64,000 bases of DNA from Parietichytrium sp. I65-24A (lineage: Eukaryota; Sar; Bigyra; Thraustochytrida; Thraustochytriidae): assembly GCA_012862575.1 (NCBI GenBank), contig BLSF01000018.1, positions 129,680 through 193,679 of the forward strand, written 5' to 3'. Under the pieces are notes generated by a model that saw nothing but the letters and a program-made list of their open reading frames with translations, made no database searches and was not told the origin of the DNA. Positions 51,839 to 62,923 of this stretch are shown here, piece after piece; position 1 is the first letter of the stretch; each line of letters starts with the position of its first letter. The position numbers and the translations under genes are program-made.

Positions 51839-52861
51839 CAGAACACTCTCTTCCGTCTTCCGAGGGCCTCCTGATGCACTATGAAGGGTGTCCCGCTGAG
51901 AGACGTTTTGCTGATCCCTATAATTCGACGTCTCGTTATTGTTTCTCTAGTTCTTTCTTCATTTCTTTATCATTTCGTCTTGCCCTTTGATCGATCGAGA
52001 TACGAAACAAAATCAATTTGCCGCGGGGAAGGCATGCGTTTGACAACGAAACCCATCTCGATGACAATCTCTCAATCAAAGAGCCTGCGACTTGGACTGA
52101 CTGTGAGTCAATTTCGGTTTCACTCTACTAACTAATAGTATGGTTTCACCACCCTAAGTAGCTCTATTAAAAGACCCCAAATAACCACGTGCAAATAACC
52201 CTATCTTTTTGGTGAAATAATAATAGAAGCTTACAACATTCTTAAGCCGTTCAGTATCCTCTAGATTAAAGGGCCTATGGCTTAGTACTAGTGTACAAAA
52301 AACAGAAGGAGTAGGCGTCCTAGGAGAAAAGGTTGGCAAGGGACTAATCTTACTGACATTTACGACAAAGATATTGTAAGACTATTGTTATCGGTATTGT
52401 CGCTTTAGTGACGGTCACTCTCCTGGTACCGGATAGTCCTTCTTCCGACTATAGGCCTCATAGACCAATCTCTTTGTATCTCATCATTCCTACTCATCAA
52501 ACTATCTTTCCCCTACCCACCTCATACACGACACACTACCACCGTCACTACTCTACCCTACCACCATTTCCCCTAGCCTCCCTCTACCACTCCTATCAGC
52601 AGTTACTCCTTCTCTTCTCTTTTCCCTCTCTCTCTCTCCTTCGCAGTAGAACCAACTAGCCCAGGCGTACCCCACAGAAGGAGACCCAACGTCGAGTCCC
52701 CGCTGGACATCGCAGAATCCGCCTTGCAGGAAAGAAGAAGAAGGAGAGGAAGGAAGAAGGAAGGAAGGAAGGAAGGAAGGAAAGAGGAGAGGAGTGCGTA
52801 TCTATAGATAAGAGAGAGAGAGAGAGAGAGAGAGAAAAAGAGTGAGGGGAGCGCGATCAGG
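51839..52861. other. Intergenic with GGAA and GA repeats
   Basis: About 1 kb. A CT-rich stretch (52560-52640) is followed by a GGAA tetranucleotide array (52741-52790) and a (GA)n run (52807-52835) that ends about 25 bp before the kinase ATG. No gene is seen. Confidence 0.55.
52741..52835. repeat. GGAA and GA microsatellites before kinase start
   Basis: Several GGAA units, then about 14 GA units, probably in the 5' UTR of the kinase gene. Confidence 0.9.
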
Positions 52862-54430
<1,569 letters not shown>

Positions 54431-55296
54431 GTTTAGCTGAAAATGTATCCGAAACAAACGTAGTCATTTAATATCACAGCACTCTTTTCTCTTTGTCTTT
54501 TTTTTGGACCCAAGAAGACAACAAGCTCAAGTGACAACACAACTGCAAGCTTCCTTTTCGCCGCTCGGTATCCACCTTGAACGCATTCCACAATGCACTC
54601 GCTCCGCTCCGCAAATTGTTCTTGGACGCCTTTATTTTAGTGAAGCCACGAAGTGCAGCGTAAACAAACCTGGGGTGGCTTTTGTTCTTGTTGCTGAACT
54701 TCTCTCTATCTACTAGCGAGCAATACTTCAGCGCAGAGGAATAGCTTCTACTTGAAGCTTTCTATAACATCCGCGAGTATGTCTTAAATAGGCAGCATTA
54801 CGCAATACACTGAAGTGTGGATGAGCAACCTGAATTTCACGCTGACTCATGTTGCGTGTGGCGCGCCGATGATCACGATGATCACTAGAATGCCACATGG
54901 TGTGTGCCGGACGCTGAAGAGTTGACTCCTTCATCTCCTTTTACGATAACCTTGAAGGTTGAAGAAGAATGGCAATACGAATGAATGTGTGTCGCGGCGG
55001 AATTCAAATATGCGCGACATTGGCGCTGACACATGCTTGTTGCTGGATTGAAGGGGTGCTGAAAGCACACCGACACACGGACACACAGATGCAAGATAGT
55101 GGATGATGTGGTTGGCTCAGGAAAGCCTTGAGATTCGCTTTAGTTGACACTTTTGATTGACACCGCGAGCTCGAAGGGGATGGATTGCAAAACCACAACT
55201 CGGACAATCAAGAAAAAACACTGAAAACAAACACCACGAAAACAGAATCCTCAAGATAACTGGAAGCGCCTCTCAAATCTTTCGAACAAGCCAAAA
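54431..55296. other. Intergenic, no gene seen
   Basis: About 0.87 kb between two plus-strand genes. It has a CACCGACACACGGACACACAG-like repeat near 55068-55090. Minus-strand frames are short and unconvincing. Confidence 0.5.
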
Positions 55297-56142
55297 ATGA
55301 AATTCGCAGCTTTTGCAGCAGCCACTCTTGCGCTCTCCGGGGCCAACGCCGACTCTGTGCGTGGCTCCGTCCTGGCCCGGGACCTCACCTCTTGCAAAAA
55401 CGACTTCCACTGCGGAGCCAACTCTTACCGTCTTCCAGACCGCAAGTGCTACAACAGTTTTGACGACTGCGCGTGCGAGATTGGGTACTTCAAAGACCAC
55501 GGCCGATGCGTCAAAGAGTTGGAGATTACTGTCAACAACCTGTCTTTCCAGCAGCCTTTCTCCAACTTCTTCGTCATGGTTCACAACAAAGACGCGCTCC
55601 CCCTCTACGCGCAAGGCTCGCCAGCGTCTGAGCCGCTCGCCATCTTGGCCGAGAACGGAAACCCTGATGCTCTGAAATCGTACTACAAGTCCCAATACGG
55701 AGTTCTTTCAGTCGGCGAAGCTAGCGGAGCGGCGCCAGGAGCATCGAGCACGTTCAAAGTCCGTGTCAACGACGACTACGACCGTGTCAGCATCGCTTCC
55801 ATGGCAATCAACACCAACGACTGCTTCGTGGCTGTGAACGGGCTTGCGCTTCAGCACGGCGACAAGATGTCGTTCCCAGGACTGGACGCGGGAAGCGAAG
55901 AGAACAACGAGCTTTGCACGAGCATTCCAGGCCCAGCCTGCCATGCGAAGAGCGGCAACGTGAGATCCGGAAACGGAGAAGGGTTCGTACACGTCCACCG
56001 CGGGTTCCATGGCATCAATGAAGGCAAGCACCTCGAGAACCATTATGACAACGGTGCCAACGGCGAGCCACTTTCAGCAGTTGGATATGACTGGCGCAAC
56101 AACATGATGCGCGTGTCCGTGTCCCAGGCATCGCACTACTAA
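55297..56142 (+). CDS. Secreted Spondin_N-domain protein
   Basis: A 281-aa single-exon secreted protein. Seen: a signal peptide (MKFAAFAAATLALSGANA, cleavage near residue 18-20); a six-or-more cysteine EGF-like knot at about 33-73 (CKNDFHCGANSYRL, CYNSFDDCACEIGYF); then a Spondin_N-like domain at about 75-275 with ITVNNLSFQQPFSNFFVMVH, LAILAENGNPDAL, IASMAINTNDCFVAVNGL, FPGLDAGSEENNELC and GEGFVHVHRGFHGI. Bacterial, algal and animal members of this domain are extracellular; adhesion or matrix binding is inferred. No GPI or membrane anchor is seen. Confidence 0.8.
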   Translation: MKFAAFAAATLALSGANADSVRGSVLARDLTSCKNDFHCGANSYRLPDRKCYNSFDDCACEIGYFKDHGRCVKELEITVNNLSFQQPFSNFFVMVHNKDALPLYAQGSPASEPLAILAENGNPDALKSYYKSQYGVLSVGEASGAAPGASSTFKVRVNDDYDRVSIASMAINTNDCFVAVNGLALQHGDKMSFPGLDAGSEENNELCTSIPGPACHAKSGNVRSGNGEGFVHVHRGFHGINEGKHLENHYDNGANGEPLSAVGYDWRNNMMRVSVSQASHY

Positions 56143-57747
56143 TTGTATATCTACTTCCCTTTCATCACGCTCTCGCCAAGATGGCCGGGCACAGAATTGT
56201 ACTTACCCAAATGCTTTTGGAACTAATAAAAACGGTTTAATCAACAAATTACAAATTACAAATTTACGGATTGGGATTTTGATTTTGATTTACAATTACA
56301 AACACTAACACCTGATGAGCTAAATTGCCAGTGAAAGCTCTCATTTCTCAAGCCGTCCATCTGACGGACCGTGGAAGACCCCAAACGCAAGACATTTCTG
56401 TTTAGTGTCCAAGATGCTCGCTCCAAATGCAGAAAAAGAGCAGGATTCAGGTTTTGCGCTGACCGTGAAGTGCCCTTCGAGGTGGCGTTGTAGCGAAAAC
56501 TAGGCAAGATAAAATTCGCGATGAAGGAAAATAACATCCTCCAATTATTCTCCAATTCACGGGAGGCAATGGGAGGCAAGTCTCAAGGCACCCCTCCTCC
56601 CGAGAGGGTTTGTTTCCACTCATAGCTTCGTTGCGCTCCACTTGAACAAATGAACGAAAGATAAAATAAAAAAGAATAATAAAAAATGTTGAATTGCAAG
56701 CACGTGATTGCAAGTGGGAAAAAGAAGAATATACTGCCACGCTTTCTGCTGAGACAAGTCCCCAATCGATAAAAGAGAAGAGACGCAAAGAAGCCAAGCT
56801 CATCACATCACAATCTTATTCTTCTTGACAAGAAGAAGAAGAAGAAAAATGTTGAACTGCAAGTGCGGTACGAATCTGTCATCGTGAAAGAGCTCAGAAT
56901 CCTGGTCGACCTGGTCGACACAAAGCAGATACCGGTACCGAGGTCACGGCAAACGCAGCACACAGCGGATTCAAGAGCAGTCTCATTCGCCTGCGCACCG
57001 ATTGATGAGGGGCCGGAACTCTACCTTGCATTGCAACTCCAAGAGCCTGCCGAGAAAACGAGCGAATCAAGGTCGGGTCTCACTGAGTGTCGGCTGCAAC
57101 ACGGGCACTGGCATAGAAGTTTTCAAACCCTGGCTATGCCGAGAGCCAAGATTTGCGATTGTCTGTAGCAAAGAGCAAGTTGTATGGCTCGTCAAAGAAT
57201 TTGGAAGACAGAACTACGTTAAAGTGATTGACCGTGAGAACCGAACATGCATGAAGAGATGTACTCTACAGTAAATTGTAAGTCAAACAACATCCGACTT
57301 GACACGATCCAGGGCGAAGGTGTAATCAAGTGGATGTGCAAGACGTGCAACAAGGAAGTCAGCGCCCGGTACTGACAGAGAGTACTCGTGCCTTGACTTG
57401 ACAGCAACCACGCACTTGCACACAAGGTCGCTCCCGCCCGTTCCCACATCCGTCTGTAGTTGATTGAGTAGGTAAGAAAGAAAGAAAGAAAGAAGAAAAA
57501 GTGGAGTTGCGCTCAGGGTCTGCAAGTGTTGTGAGTGGTACTCACGCTATGTATGCGCGAGTTAGAAAAGAAGCACGAGCGAGGGTTTTGAGAAGCAGTA
57601 CAGTGCTCCAGGATGGAACTGGTACGAGTGGAGACCGAGGCGACAGGGCTGAGCAGTCACTTAAAGTTGAACGAGCAACCGAGCGAATCAGATTTTGAAG
57701 AGACGCGGTTGGCGCGGTGACGAGTCAGGAAAGAGTCTGTCCGAGTC
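56143..57747. other. Intergenic, no supportable gene
   Basis: About 1.6 kb. It has GATTTTGATTT repeats (56272-56292), GAAGAAGAAG (56830-56848) and GAAA (57473-57496) tracts. A 90-codon plus frame at 57002-57274 has no recognisable content. Confidence 0.5.
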
Positions 57748-59739
57748 ATGGGCTGTGGTCATGATGAAGAGATTGACAAGTATCTCGCAGAAATGCGTGC
57801 GCATCTGATGGATGCATATGTACAGGAGAAAGAATGCAAAGCGCTTGGGATACTCGCTTGCAAATATGATGCCAGGCCGAGCTTGATGACACACGGCGCT
57901 GGTGAACAAATCATTGTGGCGATGTTCGACCATCTGGGGAGTGCAGGCGCGCAAGAAGCTGCATGTGGAGCGCTAAGGAACCTCGTGGGTTTTTTGAGAA
58001 AAAACGGAATCAAGCTGATGCAACTTGGCGCCGGTGAGCGGATCGTTGCGGCCATGGAAAAGCATCTCGACCATGCAGGCGTGCAAGAAGCTGCATGTGA
58101 AGCACTCTCAAAACTCTCTTGGAGTGCTGAAATGAGAACCAAGTTGATGGATACAGCACACAACGCCGGTAAGCGGATCGTCGCGGCCATGAAAAAACAT
58201 CTAGACCATGCAGGCGTTCAATTAACCGCATGTCAAGCACTCTTAAGACTCTCTCAGGATACTGAGATTAAAATCAAATTGATGGATACAACACACAACG
58301 CCGGTAAGCGGATCGTTGCAGCCATGGGAAAGCATCTTGACCATGCAGGCGTGCAAGAAGCTGCATGTGAAGCACTCGAATACCTCTCTTGTAATCCAGA
58401 AATTAGAATCAAGCTGATGGATACATCACACAACGCCGGTAAGCGGATCGTTGCGGCCATGGAAAAGCATCTCGACCATGCAAGAGTGCAACGAGCTGCA
58501 TACCGCGTGCTTGAGACACTCGCTAAGGACACTGGAAATAGAATCAAGTTCATGGATACAACACACAACGCCGGGAAGCTGATCGTTGCGGCCATGGAAA
58601 AGCATCTCAACCATTCAAGCGTGCAAAGCGCTGCATGTTTAGTGCTTGTGAGACTCGCTCAGGACACTGAAATTAACATCAAATTGATGGATACAACACA
58701 CAACGCCGGTAAGCGGGTCGTTGCGGCCATGGAAAAGCACCGCAATAATTATGTCGTGCAAAACGCTGCATGCAAAATGCTTCATGCACTCGCTAGGGAC
58801 ACTGGAAATAGAATCAAGTTGATGGACACAACACACAACGCCGGTAAGCGGATCGTTGCGGCCATGGAAAAATATCTCGGCCATGCAGGCGTGCAAGAAG
58901 CTGCATGTCAAGCACTCTCAAACCTCTCTTGGAATGCTGAAAATAGAATCAAGTTGATGGATACAATACACAACGCCGGTAAGCGGATTGTTGCGGCCAT
59001 GGACGAGCATATGGAACATGTAGGCGTGCAGGAAGCTGCATGCTTGGCGCTTTGTTATCTCGCTGATGGAAATCCTGAAAATCAAATCAAGTTGATGGAT
59101 ACATCCCACAACGCCGGTGAGCGGGTCATTGTAGCGATGCTCATGCACCTGAAACATGCAGGCTTGCAACAAGCTGCATGCAAAGCGCTTTGGAACCTCG
59201 CTTGGAATAGCTCTGCCAACAAATACAAATTAGTGCAACTTGGTGCTGCTGAGCGGATCGATGCGGCCATGGAAGAATATCCGTCAGACTCAGACGTGCA
59301 TTTATCCGGAGCTCTTGCATTCTGGATCATCGCTGCGAGCAGTCCCTTCGAGCGGTTTATGACACTGAAGAGGAAAAGGCAATGTCGCATTCTGATGGGC
59401 ATTTTGTTCTATGGAGTTCTAATAGTATTGTTGGCATGTGGACTAGTTCTGAGACACATTTGGATTCATTCTCACCTCTACGTGCCTATTTTGACGTGTT
59501 TCTTAATAATGGGGGCTTCGTGCAAAAAAATCCGCCATTCTCTTCGCCCAACATCTGAATCCCAAGATGCAAGTTTGTCTGAATGCCGAGTGTGCTTCGA
59601 GAGACTTCATTGTGGGGAGCATCAACCCACTGCTTTCCAGTGCGGACATGTGGCGTGCAAGGCGTGCTCCACGCGGTTGGCCATTTGCCATATCTGTCGC
59701 GAACCAGTGAGGTCGAGGTTGCCGATTTACCTCCATTGA
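57748..59739 (+). CDS. ARM-repeat, two-TM, RING-finger protein (predicted membrane E3 ligase)
   Basis: A 663-aa single-exon protein. Seen in order: the N-terminus MGCGHDEE, a predicted dual acylation signal; about eleven armadillo-like repeats at about 50-535, nine of them 44-46 residues and highly similar (GKRIVAAMEKHLDH, AGVQEAACEAL, RIKLMDTTHNA); two hydrophobic segments at about 546-568 and 577-592 (MGILFYGVLIVLLACGLVL, YVPILTCFLIMG); and a C-terminal C3HC4 RING at about 613-655 (CRVC, QCGHVACKAC, CHIC). RING proteins are usually E3 ubiquitin ligases, and ARM repeats bind partners, as in plant U-box/ARM ligases, so a membrane-bound ligase with a repeat-based substrate reader is inferred. 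The near-identity of the repeats indicates recent expansion. Confidence 0.88.
   Translation: MGCGHDEEIDKYLAEMRAHLMDAYVQEKECKALGILACKYDARPSLMTHGAGEQIIVAMFDHLGSAGAQEAACGALRNLVGFLRKNGIKLMQLGAGERIVAAMEKHLDHAGVQEAACEALSKLSWSAEMRTKLMDTAHNAGKRIVAAMKKHLDHAGVQLTACQALLRLSQDTEIKIKLMDTTHNAGKRIVAAMGKHLDHAGVQEAACEALEYLSCNPEIRIKLMDTSHNAGKRIVAAMEKHLDHARVQRAAYRVLETLAKDTGNRIKFMDTTHNAGKLIVAAMEKHLNHSSVQSAACLVLVRLAQDTEINIKLMDTTHNAGKRVVAAMEKHRNNYVVQNAACKMLHALARDTGNRIKLMDTTHNAGKRIVAAMEKYLGHAGVQEAACQALSNLSWNAENRIKLMDTIHNAGKRIVAAMDEHMEHVGVQEAACLALCYLADGNPENQIKLMDTSHNAGERVIVAMLMHLKHAGLQQAACKALWNLAWNSSANKYKLVQLGAAERIDAAMEEYPSDSDVHLSGALAFWIIAASSPFERFMTLKRKRQCRILMGILFYGVLIVLLACGLVLRHIWIHSHLYVPILTCFLIMGASCKKIRHSLRPTSESQDASLSECRVCFERLHCGEHQPTAFQCGHVACKACSTRLAICHICREPVRSRLPIYLH
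58026..59105 (+). repeat. 135-bp coding tandem repeat (ARM units)
   Basis: About eight units at an exact 135-bp period (one of 138) within the ARM-RING gene. The word AACGCCGGTAAGCGGATCGT, or a close variant, recurs from about 58160 onward. The length is a multiple of three, so unit gain or loss keeps the frame. Confidence 0.92.
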
Positions 59740-61000
59740 ACTTGACTAATTCTTTAAAAAAAAAATTCTTCAATTTGGACCAGAAAACGAAACCACCCAT
59801 GCCGTCAACGCTGGTCTCTAAATCTTGACGGCGTTCGTTGTTTCAATCCTCGCGTTCCGTGTTGACTTACGTCCTAAAAACTTGTGATTCGTGCGTCATT
59901 CGGAGCTTACGCGTGACGTGAAATGACAACTGTAACGTCTGGGTTAACGATGGTTAACGAAGGGTTCATTGCTACTATATGTTTCTACTGAACTAACCAT
60001 TCCTATGATGAGCGCTTATTAAAGTCGGTCTAGTCATGTCTAGTCAGTGATTGCGACTTTTGCATTGGGACCACCCGTCATATGGGCCGCACTGAGACGC
60101 ATTTTAATCCGTGAGAAAGAAATGAACGCGTCATGTTAGGAGTACATGTGATGCGCAGCTAAAGCTAAGTAGATTAAATAGGAGAGAGTACGTACACAGG
60201 TATTTATCAGTCTCACTAAGCTTACGCAAGTATGAGTAGTACGAGTACTATTGTTATTCCAGCTATTCCAGCACCATTTTCCGTGGCAATGGCTATTGGT
60301 TACAGTAGAATGGGTGCCCTTGTTCGAGCTATAGAGCTATCTACCAACTTCCTCTACAACCCTCCCCAACATGGAGAATACTTTTCCTGGGACGGTGCTA
60401 CCGAAGCTAGCGATCGCTCTATATAAATCAATAAAGCTCCAGTAAGACACGAATCGAGCCGCCTGGGCCTACCGAAGATGTCTATTCCTTGCTACCCTAA
60501 ACCCTATGACACCCAATCGTTTTCTTCTTGATCGCAGTCTACTAAGGTTCCCTCTAGCAGTTCGTCAAAAGTTCCAAGAACGTCCAGTATCCTTAGCGCA
60601 AAGGCCTAACCTCCGCGTAGTACTCAGGTGGATTTGTCTTCAAGCGACTTGCATGAAGACCGTCCCTTGCACTCTCTAACTCTCTTATCTCTCTTTTTGT
60701 TGCGCATCGCAAAGTGTACATCGCACGCACATCGCACATCGCACATCGCACATCGCGTATCAAGTATCAAGTATCAAGTATCAGTTATCAGGTATCAGGT
60801 ACAGCAGATAGTGGCCGATAGGAGCAAGCAGGGGCAGGTAGGTCAGGTAGGACAGGGTCAAAGTGAGTAGAGAGCGTACGCGAGGGTACGCAAGAGGGTA
60901 CGCGAGGTGTTTTCTTTAGATTGCAGCGGCCGTGTGTGGGGGCGCGAGAGGAGAAGGGGCGAGAGCGGCAAGGAAGCAGAGGCTGCGCAGGAGACGGAAG
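59740..61000. other. Intergenic with CGCACAT and TATCAAG repeats
   Basis: About 1.26 kb. Tandem CACATCG units (60722-60757) pass into TATCAAG/TATCAGG units (60758-60802). No supportable gene; a 64-codon frame at 60232-60426 is too weak. Confidence 0.5.
60722..60802. repeat. CACATCG and TATCAAG heptanucleotide arrays
   Basis: Two adjoining 7-bp arrays, about four to six units each, about 200 bp upstream of the BSD-protein ATG. Confidence 0.85.
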
Positions 61001-62068
61001 ATGGATTTGTTCTCGTCGTTCATGCAGGTCGCCAGAGGGCAGCTGGATGACCTCATGCAGATTATGGGGGAAGATGATGTGGCAGAAACTGGAGGTGGTG
61101 GCGAGGCAAGTCGCCAACCGAGCCCGCCTTCTGAGCTGGACCCCAGCGTGCCACATGACACCTATCGGTTTGTTAAAAAGATTGTGGAAGACCGAGCGTA
61201 CGCGAAAAAGCTCTTTCTGGCATACAGCAAGGTGAAGCGGGACAAGCAGGGCGAGGAAACACCTTTTGTAATGAGCAGGCAGAAGAGCATGCATGCAAGA
61301 AATATTATTCGAGCTGTGCCAGAGTTTGATCAGCTTCGTTTTGAGTTATGCCCTTCCCAGATGAGGGACGACCAATTTTGGGCTACCTACTTTGCATTAA
61401 TCACAGAGAAGAACTGCGCTGGAGCTGCCAAAGACGACGCGCCATTCGACTTGGCAAACCCCGCAGAACGGGCGCGCGACTCATTTGATGATTCGGACCA
61501 AGCGCGGCTGTGCGAGGATCTTGGGGATGGGGCAACACTTGGCAACTGCTCGGAGACGGTCAAAGGCTCCCAAAAGAGTGACTCTCAGGCAAAAGACGCA
61601 GATGCTCCAGAAGAGGATTTAAACAAGGGTGTGAAGAGAGAGAGGGAAGATCAATCGTCGGCTGGTATTTCGGACGACATTGCTCTGGTGTCTCGACTGC
61701 TGTATAATGGCGCTCGCAGAACCCTCCAATTCGCTGAGCAGTTTATCGAGGCTGTAGATGAGAGAGCAGCATCCAAATTTCCAAGCCCACCGCCTGATCA
61801 AATTGCTGGGCCTGACCCTTCCGAATCCAAGGCCGAGTCAGGAGAGCAGGCAGTGTGTGAGGCGAAACGCTCTAGAACGGCAGTTGATCCAGGAGCGCAT
61901 ATTGACAGCCATGATTTGCAGGCTGACGATTCCAAAGACAGCGAATCGGGATTTGACACAGATGGTCTCTCCTGTTCTAGCATAGAGGACTCAGACTTCA
62001 AGGACTGGTCCAGGGTCCGCCCTTCTGATGGGGCGAAAAGTGACGAGGATGGCTTCGAGCTCGTGTGA
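61001..62068 (+). CDS. BSD-domain protein
   Basis: A 355-aa single-exon protein; the ATG at 61001 (MDLFSSFMQ) is the first in frame. Seen: an N-terminal helical part (YRFVKKIVEDRAYAKKLFLA), a BSD domain at about 107-133 with the signature tryptophan and paired aromatics (FDQLRFELCPSQMRDDQFWA followed by TYF), then a long acidic Ser/Asp-rich low-complexity tail with a central helix (VSRLLYNGARRTLQFAEQF). BSD domains occur in TFIIH p62, in synapse-associated SYAP1-like proteins and in plant DOS2-like proteins. The layout of BSD followed by a long acidic tail is closest to the SYAP1/DOS2 group, but no paralogue is claimed. Confidence 0.75.
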   Translation: MDLFSSFMQVARGQLDDLMQIMGEDDVAETGGGGEASRQPSPPSELDPSVPHDTYRFVKKIVEDRAYAKKLFLAYSKVKRDKQGEETPFVMSRQKSMHARNIIRAVPEFDQLRFELCPSQMRDDQFWATYFALITEKNCAGAAKDDAPFDLANPAERARDSFDDSDQARLCEDLGDGATLGNCSETVKGSQKSDSQAKDADAPEEDLNKGVKREREDQSSAGISDDIALVSRLLYNGARRTLQFAEQFIEAVDERAASKFPSPPPDQIAGPDPSESKAESGEQAVCEAKRSRTAVDPGAHIDSHDLQADDSKDSESGFDTDGLSCSSIEDSDFKDWSRVRPSDGAKSDEDGFELV

Positions 62069-62923
62069 CGTCGCTACTCGCGGCCAATTTGCCATGCGAC
62101 GTAGCACCCACAACTTTTCGCTTCTCTTTAATAAACTTCATCGTTGGGTATCTGGACCCATCTATAATTGTAGCTTCACAATCTGTACAGGCTAGGACTC
62201 ATGGCTTCGTTCGTCTCGGTCCCCAGATTTCATTTATTATCCACTCTCAATCATATCAAATACTGCTCTTCTCTTCGATGCGGCAGATCTTCGCACTCCG
62301 AAGTTTTGGCTTGCCTGATCGTGTGGCTGTTTTCTTTTTGCCCGGATTCTGGCACCTTCCAATTGATTTGGCCTCGAAAAGACAGGTCCCTGACTTGGTT
62401 CTCCCAAGGCCCGAGACGGGGGGAGAAATTTCCTTTCATCTTGTCTATCTGTTCTGCGAATGGTCTGAATTCTGAATTTCCGAATTCACAGAGCTATCAC
62501 ATTCCAGAGCTAGTAGTCTCGCTCTAATGCAACATAATGCAACACAACGTAATCCAGCTCCTAGTACGACTCTAACAACTACACAACCTTCTATGTGCTA
62601 ACTAATCTCCGCTCAAGAACAAGGAATATTCCTCTGGAACCAGCACCTTTTCGGAAACTCCGGCAGCCAGCCATTTATTTCTCCCTTCCAACACACCCAA
62701 CTCCTCCAAACTCGCACCAAACAGAGCGTCCTCGGGGACACTTATTTTTTCCCCACACCAACGCCGCAGCTGCGGCTCCGTGCACGAAGGTCGCACGAAG
62801 GTTGCTCTGACGCTGTGCGCTGTGTGTCTGCGGACATAGGAGAATAGGAGAATAGGAGAATTGGAGCATTGGAGTGCGGGAAAGGACGAAAAAGGACGGT
62901 AAAGTGCGGTAAAGTGTGGGAGA
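62069..62923. other. Intergenic with AGGAGAAT repeat
   Basis: About 0.85 kb. It has TAATGCAACA repeats (62526-62550) and about four AGGAGAAT units (62837-62866) shortly before the LSG1 ATG. No gene is seen. Confidence 0.5.

Noticed and set aside
57002-57274. 90-codon plus-strand frame before the ARM-RING gene
   Set aside because: No family resemblance and no clear gene context.
60232-60426. 64-codon frame starting MSSTSTIVIPAIP
   Set aside because: Short, isolated and without any supporting feature.
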